From Serratia symbiotica (lineage in GTDB: Bacteria; Pseudomonadota; Gammaproteobacteria; Enterobacterales; Enterobacteriaceae): a stretch of DNA of 64,000 bases. Below are positions 1 to 9,422 of the stretch, in pieces. A program made the position numbers and the translations under genes. The stretch is taken from assembly GCF_000821185.2 (NCBI RefSeq), contig NZ_CP050855.1, positions 806,001 to 870,000 of the forward strand, in the 5' to 3' direction. Every line of letters begins with the position of its first letter. Position 1 is the stretch's first letter. Below the pieces are notes generated by a model that did no database searches, was not told the DNA's origin, and saw only the letters and a program-made list of their open reading frames with translations.

Positions 1-1
1 A

Positions 2-1417
2 ACCGTTCAGCGCACGTTGCTGATCGGACAAATGCTGGCAACAGCGACGGCAACGCCAGGCATCCCGCAGAAAGTCTCGTCTGATTCGTTGGTCGCCGGT
101 ATCTGTGGCAATGGCTCAATGTTGCACAACATGATGACTGTATATCTGACCAATGACCCCGCTGCCGATATTTGGATATTACCCCTATCAGACGGTGCCA
201 GTGGTATCGTGCCAGCATCGGGAAAGTTACAGGTATTGACTGCTGCCACTGCGACCGGTGTCCTGTCTATCTATATAGCTGGCATGCGTGTCCAACTGAC
301 CGTTGTCAGCACAGATGACAAGGGGGCGGTGGCTACGGCTATCGCGGCGGCAATCAACGGGCAAAGCACGTTACCGGTCATTGCTGATGTGGATAGCAAG
401 TCGAGTGATACGGTTAACCTGACGGCAAAAAATAAAGGTTGGCACGGAAACAGCATCGATATACGCCTCAATTATCAGGGCGCGGCGGGTGGAGAAGACA
501 CGCCGCAAGGCATGACGTTTAAAATCACACCTATGGCGGGGGGTATCGGTTCGCCGGATCTGAAGGCAGCGCTGGGAAACCTACAGGATCGGACTTTTGA
601 TTTTATCGTTAATCCGTATACAGACACCACATCACTAAACGTGATGAAAGAGTTTCTTTCCGATTCCTCCGGTCGCTGGTCCTACGCTCAGCAGCTTTAT
701 GGACATTCCTTCGGTGCTCTGACGGGTACTTATGGCTCTCTGTCGACTGTAGGGGAGGCACGAAATAATCAACATGAGACTCTGCTGGGTATCAATGGTT
801 CGCCGACGCCTGCTTACCTCTGGGCTGCCGCGTTAACGGGGGCCATTGCACTAAGCTTGCGTAATGATCCGGGTCGACCCACGCAGACGCTGACTATCAG
901 TGGTGTGTTGGCACCGCCATTGGAAGATCGTTTCACCCTAACAGAGCGCAACAACCTACTGTATAGCGGTATCTCCACGTATACAGTGGCAGATGATGGG
1001 TCAGTGCAGGTGGAAAAGACCATCACCACCTATCAGAAGAACAAATATGGCGATGCAGATGACAGCTATCTGAACATTGAGACGATTTTCCTGCTCATGT
1101 TTGTGACACGTTTCCTCCGCGCGCAGATCACCTCAAAGTTTGGTCGCATGAAGTTGGCCAATGATGGCACCCGGTTTGCACCTGGTGCCCCCATTGTGAC
1201 ACCAAATGTGATCCGCGCCGAGTTGATCGCCCAGTATCGCACGCTGGAATATAACGGCTATGTGCAGGATGCAGCGGCATTTGCAAAAACATTGTTGGTG
1301 GAGCGCAACAGCAGCAATACCAAGCGTATTGATGTGCTTTGGACGGGTACGCTGATCGACCAACTGGAAATTTTCGCACTACTCAATCAATGGCGACGCG
1401 CGCAAACCGCAGCCTAA
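2..1417 (+). CDS. Mu-type contractile tail sheath protein (5' end outside window)
   Basis: This is the major sheath subunit of a contractile phage tail, which polymerises around the tail tube and contracts on infection. The reading frame is open from base 2, before the first possible start (TTG at 17), so the true start lies upstream and the N-terminus is cut by the window edge. The visible 471 residues are a little shorter than Mu gpL (about 495). The C-terminal part, with a basic stretch and a segment reading VLWTGTLIDQLEIF, is typical of the sheath C-terminal domain. The tube gene follows 9 bases downstream, as in Mu. The assignment rests on family resemblance and on the order of all following tail genes. 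Confidence 0.88.
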   Translation, partial: TVQRTLLIGQMLATATATPGIPQKVSSDSLVAGICGNGSMLHNMMTVYLTNDPAADIWILPLSDGASGIVPASGKLQVLTAATATGVLSIYIAGMRVQLTVVSTDDKGAVATAIAAAINGQSTLPVIADVDSKSSDTVNLTAKNKGWHGNSIDIRLNYQGAAGGEDTPQGMTFKITPMAGGIGSPDLKAALGNLQDRTFDFIVNPYTDTTSLNVMKEFLSDSSGRWSYAQQLYGHSFGALTGTYGSLSTVGEARNNQHETLLGINGSPTPAYLWAAALTGAIALSLRNDPGRPTQTLTISGVLAPPLEDRFTLTERNNLLYSGISTYTVADDGSVQVEKTITTYQKNKYGDADDSYLNIETIFLLMFVTRFLRAQITSKFGRMKLANDGTRFAPGAPIVTPNVIRAELIAQYRTLEYNGYVQDAAAFAKTLLVERNSSNTKRIDVLWTGTLIDQLEIFALLNQWRRAQTAA

Positions 1418-1426
1418 GGGGGATTT

Positions 1427-1795
1427 ATGGGAGACACAACTAACCGCCTGGCCGGTACTGCGTACGTCACCATCGACGGTGTAAGGGTCATGGTCGTCGG
1501 CCAGTTCAAATACAGCCCTGGCAAATGGGAACGCTCTACGTTGACAGGGATGGATGGTGTCCACGGCTACAAAGAGAAGCCGCGAGCGCCGTTTATTTCC
1601 TACCAGGCGCGTGACAGCGGCGGAACGTCGATCGCTAAAATCAACGATGCCACCAACGTCACGGTGGTCGTTGAGCTGGCCAACGGTAAAACAGTGATCG
1701 GCGAAAACATGTGGTCCGTGAATACGCAGGATGTTGATGGCGAAGAAGCGGTGTTTGATGTTCGCTGGGAAGGCGGATCGGTGACGGAGTATTGA
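1427..1795 (+). CDS. Tail tube protein (Mu gpM-like)
   Basis: A 122-residue tail tube subunit that stacks in rings inside the sheath and forms the DNA conduit. Length matches Mu gpM (about 118). The protein is beta-rich and soluble, with a typical early segment AYVTIDGVRVMVVG and a C-terminal FDVRWEGGSVTE stretch. It starts at an ATG preceded by AAGGGGGA, a strong ribosome binding site, 9 bases after the sheath stop. The next gene starts 2 bases after its stop, indicating one polycistronic tail transcript. Confidence 0.85.
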   Translation: MGDTTNRLAGTAYVTIDGVRVMVVGQFKYSPGKWERSTLTGMDGVHGYKEKPRAPFISYQARDSGGTSIAKINDATNVTVVVELANGKTVIGENMWSVNTQDVDGEEAVFDVRWEGGSVTEY

Positions 1796-1796
1796 T

Positions 1797-2087
1797 ATGG
1801 CTACGCTCGATAAGAAAAAAACGATTGTACTCAGCAAGGCGCTGACAATGGGCGATGTGCGTTACGAGCATCTGGACCTGAAAGAGCCAGTCCTGGCCGA
1901 GGTGGAGCAGTTTTATGACATTCAGCGAGCCAAGAATAGCATGGCCGCCATGAAGCTGCTGATCGCCTTGAATACGGGGGTGACTGAAAAAGTGCTGGGC
2001 AGCATGGCATTTACCGATTACCGGCAATGCGAGGACTACCTGATGTCTTTTTTAACCTTCGATCCCTCGCCGGATGGCAGCAGCTAG
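1797..2087 (+). CDS. Tail assembly chaperone, short form (gp41-like)
   Basis: A 96-residue protein of the phage tail assembly chaperone family (E/41/14 type). It coats the tape measure protein during tail assembly and is not part of the mature virion. The ATG start lies 2 bases after the tube stop. The segment EVEQFYDIQRAKNSM followed by a leucine-rich helix fits the family. A canonical -1 slippery heptamer near the 3' end (2048-2054) lets some ribosomes make a longer form. Termination in the zero frame is at the TAG ending at 2087. Confidence 0.8.
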   Translation: MATLDKKKTIVLSKALTMGDVRYEHLDLKEPVLAEVEQFYDIQRAKNSMAAMKLLIALNTGVTEKVLGSMAFTDYRQCEDYLMSFLTFDPSPDGSS

Positions 2088-2209
2088 CCGCTGAGGTGAC
2101 GAAGTATTACGGGTGGGGACCCTATGATGCATGGTCCCTGACCCGTACCCGGTTGGACTTCTGGGTCAATCAGGCCAATCGAATAGAAAAAATGAAGGCG
2201 GGTAAATAA
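1797..2209 (+). CDS. Tail assembly chaperone, -1 frameshift-extended form
   Basis: The extended chaperone uses the same start as the 96-residue short form. At T TTT TTA (2048-2054, in register with the zero frame) a -1 slip moves translation into the overlapping frame, which stays open to the TAA at 2207-2209. The added tail of about 53 residues, including KYYGWGPYDAWSLTRTRL, resembles the GT/42-type extension that contacts the tape measure. Paired short and extended chaperones are a conserved feature of long-tailed phages (lambda G/GT). The extension stop overlaps the tape measure ATG, as expected. That frameshifting occurs here is inferred from the sequence. Confidence 0.72.
2048..2054 (+). 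promoter_or_regulatory. -1 programmed frameshift heptamer (T TTT TTA)
   Basis: The heptamer matches the X XXY YYZ slippery consensus, and the zero-frame codons TCT-TTT-TTA put it in the correct register. The -1 frame continues into a conserved-looking tail, while the zero frame ends 33 bases downstream. Confidence 0.72.
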
Positions 2210-4095
2210 TGGCGAATTCGTTCGATTTCGAGCTGACAGCAAGTGATCAGGCATCTGCGTCTATTCAGCGTATTGAAGAGGCGGTAAAGAACCTCAACCC
2301 ATTGCTGAAAAAAACGCGCGATGGTCTTGCACTTGGCGGACAGGAGTCAAGAGACAAGTTAGATAGTCTGGGCAGTCAGTTTGATGTATTAGCCAGACAT
2401 GCCCGCAGCGGCGTCCAGTTTATTGGTGATCTGGTGCCGCCGCTGAAAATGGTTGGGGGCTTAACGCTGGGGTTGGGCGGGGCTGCGGTCGCTATCAATG
2501 CCGTCAAAAACAACCTCACCAATTTCGCCAACGCGGGATACCGCATCGACACCATCGTAAAAAATATCAGCATGACCACTGATGCCTTTCAGGAGCTGAC
2601 GGGTGCCATGATTGAAAACGGTAGTGAGCGTGAGGCGGCAGAGAGTTCGATTGGTAATTTGTTCGAAAAAGCGAACGATGCGGCATGGGGGCGTAATAAA
2701 GAATTTCTTGCGCTTCTTAAAACGAACGATATCGATATTAGCCTGACAAAGGAAGGTCTGGCAGATGTTGGAAAATTAATTAAAGACCTAAACCGGGAAA
2801 TGCAAAGCCTATCCCCTGCTAGACAGGCTATTTTTGCCAACAAGCTGGGTCTCTCACCGGAGTTACTCAGCTATTTGCGTAATACCACCAGTGAAGTACA
2901 GCGTCTGAAAGACCTGGCTCGGCGTGATGGCCTCATATTTAGTGACAAGGATCTGCAAAACGCCTTGGCGTTTAAACAGCAGATGAATCAGATCAGCGCA
3001 GCCTTTGATGGGATGCAGATGAAGGTGCAAGCGTGGTTGGGGCAGTCGGAGTTCATGGCGGCGTCAGTAGACCAAATCAAGCAGGTCGTTACCCATGGCC
3101 TCGACAATGTCACGCTAGGCTCGATCCTGACGTTCAATAGCGGTGGGAAACAGGCAGACCTTTTACGCCAGGCACAAGGTGACGATCAATTCAAAGACAC
3201 GCTGTCATGGAAAGAGAAACTTGATTTAAATCTTGGCTATGCATCGGAAGATCTAATCAAAAAGCTCGACGGGTACTACAAGCCGGTGTGGCGTGCTGAT
3301 CGGTTGAAAGGGGATTTGGAGAAAGCGACTGGGCCGCAGGCTGGTAATCAGACGGGTAATAATATCGGCACGGGGCCGGGGCCTTATGGCCAACCGGGTA
3401 ATAATGCTCTGGGGTTGCGGAACAATAACCCGGGTAACTTACGAGCGGCACCCAATGCCACGGGAAAAAATGGGGGCTTCTCTACCTTTGCATCCTCTTA
3501 TGACGGACTTGCAGCCTTGTCACGTCAACTCCAGCTTTATGGAGACCGTGGGAACAATACGCTGAATGGGATTATTCACACTTATGCGCCCAGGTCGGAA
3601 AATAAAACTCAGTCATATATTGATGCTGTTTCAAAGCAAACTGGTTTTAATCCAAGTGATCGCATCAATCTTCATTCACCGGAAGTACTGGAGAAGCTAA
3701 TTCCCGCCATCATCAAGCATGAAAATGGTGTTCAGCCGTACACACGGGACGAGATTTCGAAAGGGATCAATGATTCTGTGAATGATGTGCGGTGGAGCGG
3801 CCTGCGTGACCAGAACAATTTGTTCGATCAGCGTCAATCTGGCGCGTTTGATTACGAAAGTAAAGTAGATGAAGATGGAGGGAAGAGGACGCCTATACAT
3901 TCCACGTCATTATTTCCCCCTACAGCGACAGATGACGCTTCTCTTGGCCGTTTGACTGAGGCTATGTCTAAGGCATTCGACGATAACAAATTCCAACTGG
4001 AAATTACACTGGTCAATCCCCAGACCGGTGAGCGCCGCAAGGTTCAAACTGAAAGCGGCGGCCGCGTGGCCTTGTCGATGCAATCACTGAGTTAA
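2209..4095 (+). CDS. Tape measure protein with lysozyme-like domain
   Basis: A 628-residue protein that sets tail length and is ejected ahead of the DNA. Residues 1-60 are polar and helical. Residues about 70-105 form a hydrophobic Gly/Ala-rich segment suited to membrane insertion, and helical rod follows to about 360. From about residue 395 a distinct domain begins with LRNNNPGNLR and continues through FATFSSYDGLAAL-like and YIDAVSKQTGF segments. This resembles the P5/transglycosylase-like virion muramidase domain that locally opens peptidoglycan during entry. The ATG overlaps the upstream stop by one base. It is slightly shorter than Mu gp42. Hydrolase activity is inferred from motif resemblance only. 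Confidence 0.82.
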   Translation: MANSFDFELTASDQASASIQRIEEAVKNLNPLLKKTRDGLALGGQESRDKLDSLGSQFDVLARHARSGVQFIGDLVPPLKMVGGLTLGLGGAAVAINAVKNNLTNFANAGYRIDTIVKNISMTTDAFQELTGAMIENGSEREAAESSIGNLFEKANDAAWGRNKEFLALLKTNDIDISLTKEGLADVGKLIKDLNREMQSLSPARQAIFANKLGLSPELLSYLRNTTSEVQRLKDLARRDGLIFSDKDLQNALAFKQQMNQISAAFDGMQMKVQAWLGQSEFMAASVDQIKQVVTHGLDNVTLGSILTFNSGGKQADLLRQAQGDDQFKDTLSWKEKLDLNLGYASEDLIKKLDGYYKPVWRADRLKGDLEKATGPQAGNQTGNNIGTGPGPYGQPGNNALGLRNNNPGNLRAAPNATGKNGGFSTFASSYDGLAALSRQLQLYGDRGNNTLNGIIHTYAPRSENKTQSYIDAVSKQTGFNPSDRINLHSPEVLEKLIPAIIKHENGVQPYTRDEISKGINDSVNDVRWSGLRDQNNLFDQRQSGAFDYESKVDEDGGKRTPIHSTSLFPPTATDDASLGRLTEAMSKAFDDNKFQLEITLVNPQTGERRKVQTESGGRVALSMQSLS

Positions 4096-4129
4096 CCGCT
4101 TCGACGGTTTTTTTGTCTCTGGAGAATTT

Positions 4130-5532
4130 ATGGCTCTGATCACTGATGCGATCTCATCGCTGCTAGGTGGCGGCGACAACTGGGATTGGTTTGAGCATAT
4201 TCACCCGGCATCCTTTCGCGGCGTTCCTTCGCGGTAGTCAGCGCCGAAAGCGTGTTTGGACGTCGCCAGGCCGTGCATGAGTACCCCTATCGTAACACTG
4301 CCTGGGTCGAGGATTTGGGGCGCGGTACCCGAAAACTGACCATTCGCGGTTTTATTGTGCACAACAGTCTGGCTTATGACGCCCCTGACGTGATCACCCA
4401 GCGTAACTCGTTGGTCGCTGCTTGTGAAGCTGAGGGGGCCGGCACGCTGATTCATCCGACTCTGGGGGAACTCACGGTCAGCGTTCCTGATGGCGGCCTG
4501 CGGGTGCTGGAAAGTGTGGATAACGGGCGATCGTTCGAATTCACGCTCACCCTCATTGAGTCCGGCCTGAAGGTTTTCGCCATTACTGGCAACACACAGG
4601 CTGCTTCGCTGGTTCAAACCCAATGGCTACGCACCGGGTTGATGGCAACGACCAGATTTATCGCCACGGTGAAAGGCGAGATCAGGAGCGTCACCCAAAC
4701 CATCAAGACGCTGCGAAACACGGCCGCGTTTTGGGGGAATAGCGTGAAAGACACGGCTAACGAAGTGACGAACCTCAGCAACGTCTTGAAGTCCACCTTC
4801 GGCTGCGCCCGCTATGGCCGGTATAACAAAGGATTTGTGGGGGGCGGTGTTTCTGGCTCTACCGGGACGGTAAACCGTACCGCAGATACTAAAAACCAGC
4901 CCGGACTGGTCATGCGGAAAATGGCGGAAGCGGTGACCGGGCGATCTGATCTCCTGGCTAAAACAGCCACCCTTGAGGGCGTGAATTCAGTTGATGCGTT
5001 CCCTGGCAATGCGAAAACTATCATTGATGTGGTTATGACCTTCACAGGCAGCGTGGAAGAGAAAATCCGTATGCTTGAAACCTTGGCTTCATACCGAAAC
5101 GCGACGTTTTACGCGACTGATTCGGAAAATGCCATTGCCCAAAGTGCCACCATCTTGCTCTGCGTTTTATCCGCCGGTGCACTGGCTGTGGTGGCTGTGG
5201 AGTATGAACCCTCAAGCTATGACGACGCCATTTTGATGCTAAACCGTGTCTGCGACACGTTGGATGACGTGTTGTTAATGGTGGCCGATGCCGGGGATGA
5301 TGATGACTATCTCAATTTGCTGGAAACCCGCAACGCTCTCGTCAACGCATACGGTCAGAAAGGTGCTGAGCTGAGTTCGCTGACGCAAGTTGGCCTGTCT
5401 GCCTCAATGCCTGCGTTAACGCTTGCTAATCGTCTTTACCAGAACGCCGCGCGCGGGGATGAGTTGGTGCAGTCAGTTCAGCCTCGCCACCCGGCATTCA
5501 TGCCTACCAAATTCAGAGCACTTAGGAAATGA
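4130..5532 (+). pseudogene. DNA circularisation / tail protein (Mu gpN-like), frameshifted
   Basis: An ATG at 4130 with a good ribosome binding site (GGAGA) opens the frame MALITDAISSLL, which runs into the conserved HPASFRGVP motif and stops at TAG 4235-4237. One missing T in the CCTTTC run around 4226-4230 explains this: restoring it continues into FAVVSAESVFGRR and the 426-residue downstream frame ending at 5532. The intact protein would be about 467 residues, normal for the DNA circularisation N-terminal family, a baseplate/tail component. As read, the gene is broken, so the tail would probably not assemble. A base-calling error in a short T run is the alternative. Confidence 0.8.
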
Positions 5533-6584
5533 AAGATGAACTGATTTTGACATCCGGCGGCAAACAAATTTCCGGCTGGGATTCTGTCCGCGTTACGCGC
5601 AGCATAGAGCGTTTACCCTCTGATTTTACTCTCTCTTTAATGGACTACTACCCCGGTAATGACGATAAGCAATTAGTGCTCCCGGGTGACAGTTGCACCG
5701 TGCATTTGGGGGATGATCTGGTTATGACCGGGTACATTGACCGCTGGAACCCAGTTATAGGTAAGATGCGCCACGAGGTGCAGGCAACGGGGCGAAGCAA
5801 ATGTCAGGACTTGGTGGATTGCTCCGCAGAATGGCCAAACAACGTAATTAGCCAGGCCACTGCGTTACAAATTGCTCAAAGACTGGCTGAGCCTTACGGA
5901 ATTAGTGTCACCAGCGATGTGAAGGATTTGATGACCGTTCCCCAATTTACGTTAAATTGGGGAGAATCATCACAGGAAGTGATTGACAGGATCACCCGTT
6001 GGGCTGCTCTGCTGTACTACGACAAACCCGATGGCAGCCTTTATCTGACCCGCGTCGGAACGGTGAAAGCGGCCAGCGGTGTGGCACAAGGTGAAAACAT
6101 CGAGACGGCATCTTTCATGGCATCAATGGACGAACGGTACTCGGATTATATCGGGGTATCGATGTCGATGACGCCAGTGATGGGGGGATATTCCTCGGTA
6201 ACCCTGGCGCGAGCCAAAGATCCGGAAGTGGCCAAATTACGTTATCGAAACCGGGTTGTCATCGTGGAAAGCACCATGAACTCGCATGGTCAGGCGCAAA
6301 ATTGCATCGATTGGGAAATGAACCGCCGCTATGGACGCTCACGCAGTTTGCAGGTGGAGATTGATAGCTGGCGAGACAAGGCAGGAAAGCTCTGGGAGCC
6401 GAATACGCTACTCCCCATTAACATTCCTGTATTTGGCCTCAATAACCAGCTTTGGCTATTGGCCGAAGTAACGTTTATCCGTGATGCGCGAGGCACCCGC
6501 GCCAAGCTTGTGCTGATGCCGTGTGAAGCGTTTGCCGTGCAGCCGTACCAATTTTACAGACAGGTACAGGAGCTTAACCCATGA
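5529..6584 (+). CDS. Baseplate hub protein (Mu gpP/gp44-like)
   Basis: A 351-residue baseplate hub subunit that links the tail tube to the central spike. The N-terminal part (GGKQISGWDSVRVTRSIERL) and the long beta-rich middle match the Mu gp44 / phage late control D-like fold. The start overlaps the previous stop in an ATGA arrangement, which implies translational coupling. Its own stop overlaps the spike gene start by four bases. Nothing appears truncated. Confidence 0.84.
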   Translation: MKDELILTSGGKQISGWDSVRVTRSIERLPSDFTLSLMDYYPGNDDKQLVLPGDSCTVHLGDDLVMTGYIDRWNPVIGKMRHEVQATGRSKCQDLVDCSAEWPNNVISQATALQIAQRLAEPYGISVTSDVKDLMTVPQFTLNWGESSQEVIDRITRWAALLYYDKPDGSLYLTRVGTVKAASGVAQGENIETASFMASMDERYSDYIGVSMSMTPVMGGYSSVTLARAKDPEVAKLRYRNRVVIVESTMNSHGQAQNCIDWEMNRRYGRSRSLQVEIDSWRDKAGKLWEPNTLLPINIPVFGLNNQLWLLAEVTFIRDARGTRAKLVLMPCEAFAVQPYQFYRQVQELNP

Positions 6585-7168
6585 GTGAGGGCATATTGAG
6601 GCAACTTGGCCGCCGAGTGGCCATGATGATCGGTATTGGCAAGATCACGGGTTACAGCGATGCTGGAAGTATCCAACAACTGCAATACCAGACACCATTG
6701 GAAGTCAGAGGAGCAACGCCACGAATGGCGGAGTTTGGCTTTTCATCTGGCCTACCGGTTGGCACTGATGTTGTTCTGGCCTATTTGGGCGGAGACCGTT
6801 CCAGTGCTGTGATTGTGGCCAGCAACAATCAGCAATATCGGCAATCCGGGCTTAAAGCGGGAGAAACGGTTATTTATGACCAATGGGGTATGTTTATCAA
6901 ACTCACTGAAAACGGCATGGAAGTTGAAGCCAACGGCCAGCCGGTAACTGTTCGTCATGCGACGACTGTCACGGTCACGGCATCAGAGAAAATCAGGCTG
7001 GATACCCCGCTTCTGGAGGTCACAGGTGACGTGGTCGACAACTGCGACAGTAATGGTGCTTCGCTGAAAACTCTGCGTGAGGCCCACAATGGGCATGACC
7101 ACGTTTTAAAAGACGTGCAAAGTGGCAGCGACGATATAACCAGCGATAAACCGGGGAGGATTGTCTGA
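6581..7168 (+). CDS. Baseplate spike / assembly protein (Mu gp45, gpV family)
   Basis: A 195-residue central spike protein that punctures the outer membrane when the sheath contracts. An N-terminal OB-like region (GYSDAGSIQQLQYQ, PRMAEFGFSSGLPVG) leads into a repetitive beta-helix segment with VTVTASEKIRLDTP. The C-terminus carries a His-rich stretch, HNGHDHVL, consistent with the metal-binding apex seen in gpV-type spikes. It is translationally coupled to both neighbours: ATGA with the hub gene, one-base overlap with gp46. Confidence 0.84.
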   Translation: MSEGILRQLGRRVAMMIGIGKITGYSDAGSIQQLQYQTPLEVRGATPRMAEFGFSSGLPVGTDVVLAYLGGDRSSAVIVASNNQQYRQSGLKAGETVIYDQWGMFIKLTENGMEVEANGQPVTVRHATTVTVTASEKIRLDTPLLEVTGDVVDNCDSNGASLKTLREAHNGHDHVLKDVQSGSDDITSDKPGRIV

Positions 7169-7605
7169 TGAGCGACATCAGTTCCTTTTGGGATATTGAA
7201 CGGTTGGTGGCTGACTGGCGTGAAGGCAAGGGTGACCTCATCAACGGCAACGACCTTCAGACTGCAATCATTATCAGCCTGTTCACCGATCGGGTTGCCC
7301 GTGATGACGATGCCATCGATGGAGACGATCGGCGAGGATGGTGGGGGGATTTAGGAGAAGAGCACAATATTGGCTCGCGGCTGTGGTTGTTACGGCGTAA
7401 AAAGCTGAATCAGCCCGTCGCCCAGAAAGCTGAAGACTATGCCCGTGAGGCGTTGCAGTGGCTGATCACTGACGGCGTGGTGTCGTCAGTGATGGTTGCA
7501 ACTCAGATCGTTTACCCGCGCCAACTTAATATGGTTATCAGCTATCAGAAACCGGGGAGTCGTGACGATACGGATATGCGTTTTTTTTGGGTTTGGGAGC
7601 AATAA
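7168..7605 (+). CDS. Baseplate wedge protein gp46 family
   Basis: A 145-residue protein matching the phage GP46 family in length, order and motifs. Examples are the early TDRVARDDD-like acidic segment, GWWGD and SRLWLL. It corresponds to the T4 gp25-like wedge subunit that anchors sheath assembly. The start overlaps the spike stop by one base and the baseplate J gene follows after 3 bases. Confidence 0.82.
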   Translation: MSDISSFWDIERLVADWREGKGDLINGNDLQTAIIISLFTDRVARDDDAIDGDDRRGWWGDLGEEHNIGSRLWLLRRKKLNQPVAQKAEDYAREALQWLITDGVVSSVMVATQIVYPRQLNMVISYQKPGSRDDTDMRFFWVWEQ

Positions 7606-7608
7606 GCA

Positions 7609-8757
7609 ATGCCATTTAATCGACCTACACTGACCGAACTGCGTGAAAAGAGCCGCACGCAGCTTAAATCGGAATTGAGACAAACCGGCGCACTGCTACG
7701 CTACTCCAACATGCGTGTACTGGCTGATGCCGATGCTGGTCTGGCTCATTTGCATTACGGCTACCTTGATTACATTGCGCAGCAGGCCACGCCTTTTAAT
7801 GCCACGGATGAATGGCTGGCGGGATGGGCTGCCCTGAAAAGTGTTTATCAGATAGCCGCCAATCCGGCTTCAACCCCCGCCTATCAATTCACCGGCATCG
7901 CAAACTCCACCCTAGGGAAAGGGGCGGTGCTGCGTCGGGGGGATGGGTATTGTTACCGCCTCGTCGAGGATGTGACTATAGGCGAAAACGGCAAGGGTAT
8001 TGGCAAGTTGACCGCGATCCTCCCTGATATCATTGACGCGCCAACAGGGGGTGGTATTGACGGTAATGCGGATGCTGGCACGGCCCTGACGCTAGATATT
8101 TCATTGCCAGGTATTGACGCCAGCGGCGTAATGGTCGACCCCGCTACCGGAGGGGCAGATATTGAAACGCAAGAGAGTCTACGCGCTCGCATGCTGCTGG
8201 CGTATCAAACCCCTCCGCAAGGCGGCAGCGATAAAGACTATGAACAATGGGCGCGTGCAGTGCCTGGTATTACCCGGTGCTGGACCAAGCGGCGGCTGAT
8301 GGGGGCTGGCACTGTTGGGGTGTACATCATGTGTGATGGCAACGATGAAACCAATCATGGTTTTCCTGTAGGGACTGACGGTCTATCCCAGCGGGATGAG
8401 TGGGGGGTTCAGAAAGCGACAGGGGATCAAGGCAGGGTAGCCGATTACATTTATCCGCGCGCCCCGGTGACTGCTATGGTTTACGTCTGTTCGCCCGTCG
8501 CGAAGACGGTGGATTTTAAGATTAGTGGCATCTCTCATGTTGGCAGCGATATTACGGCGGCTATTGCCGCAGCCATAGATAGCGTGTTTTTCCATGAGGG
8601 GACGCCAATTGGTAACGGGAAGATATTTCTTTCCGACCTGAACAGGGCGATCGGTGATATCTCAGGAACGGCCGGATTTATTCTGGTCACCCCATCGGCC
8701 AATATTGATCTTGGGGTTGGGGAACTGCCCGTGCGTGGCGAGGTGAAGTACACATGA
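7609..8757 (+). CDS. Baseplate J-like wedge protein (Mu gp47)
   Basis: A 382-residue wedge component of the baseplate J family. The N-terminal PFNRPTLTELREKSR and the internal ESLRARMLLAYQTPPQGGSDKDYEQWA region are hallmarks of the family. It should form the arms radiating from the hub and transmit receptor binding to sheath contraction. It begins 3 bases after gp46 and overlaps the gp48 start by four bases (ATGA). Full length for the family. Confidence 0.88.
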   Translation: MPFNRPTLTELREKSRTQLKSELRQTGALLRYSNMRVLADADAGLAHLHYGYLDYIAQQATPFNATDEWLAGWAALKSVYQIAANPASTPAYQFTGIANSTLGKGAVLRRGDGYCYRLVEDVTIGENGKGIGKLTAILPDIIDAPTGGGIDGNADAGTALTLDISLPGIDASGVMVDPATGGADIETQESLRARMLLAYQTPPQGGSDKDYEQWARAVPGITRCWTKRRLMGAGTVGVYIMCDGNDETNHGFPVGTDGLSQRDEWGVQKATGDQGRVADYIYPRAPVTAMVYVCSPVAKTVDFKISGISHVGSDITAAIAAAIDSVFFHEGTPIGNGKIFLSDLNRAIGDISGTAGFILVTPSANIDLGVGELPVRGEVKYT

Positions 8758-9371
8758 GCCAATATACTGCTGATGACTACCAAAGAGCGCTGTATGCCCT
8801 ATTACCCACCGGTCTGGCGTGGCCACGCGATGCTGGAGGCGTACAGGCTGCTGTAATCCGTGCGCTGGCTGCTGGCTATCAACGCAGCGATAGCGACGCA
8901 ATAGGGTTGTTGGTGGGTGCCTTTCCTGAAACGGCCACGATCATGCTTACTGAGTGGGAAAAAACAGTAGGGCTACCTGATGACTGCTCGATCGGGGAGG
9001 TGGACAGCATTGCAAAACGTCAGGCTGCTGTCGTGGCAAAGTTGATAAGCACCGGCGGCCAGTCAACGGACTATTTTATCCGAATAGCCAATACCCTGGG
9101 TTACGATATCACTATCACCCAATACCGTCAGGCTCGCGCGGGAATGTCAGTGTGTGGTGATGCGATAAATGGGGAAGACTGGCCTTTTACCTGGCTGGTT
9201 ACCGCCCCGGAAACCACCATCACTTATGCGCGAGCAGGACGTACCTATTGCGGCGACCCACTGCGTTCCTGGGGTAACAAACAGCTTGAGTGCCAGATAA
9301 AGGCATTATCCCCGTCACACACTGTTGTGAAATTTGGCTACCGGGCCACTATCGAGACTTCATCGCTTTAA
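8754..9371 (+). CDS. Baseplate-proximal protein gp48 (DUF2313/YmfQ family)
   Basis: A 205-residue protein of the YmfQ/DUF2313 family, which lies between baseplate J and the tail fibre in Mu-like phages. Visible family features are the early YQRALYALLPTGLAWPRD segment and a central IAKRQAAVVAKL helix. The C-terminal domain is cysteine-containing (SVCGDAINGEDWPF, YCGDPLRSWGN). It probably bridges baseplate and fibre. It is coupled to the upstream gene by an ATGA overlap. Confidence 0.84.
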   Translation: MSQYTADDYQRALYALLPTGLAWPRDAGGVQAAVIRALAAGYQRSDSDAIGLLVGAFPETATIMLTEWEKTVGLPDDCSIGEVDSIAKRQAAVVAKLISTGGQSTDYFIRIANTLGYDITITQYRQARAGMSVCGDAINGEDWPFTWLVTAPETTITYARAGRTYCGDPLRSWGNKQLECQIKALSPSHTVVKFGYRATIETSSL

Positions 9372-9422
9372 TTTTTCTTTGTTACTTAATTACCCATAAT
9401 CGTTTAAATGCGAGGACTACTT

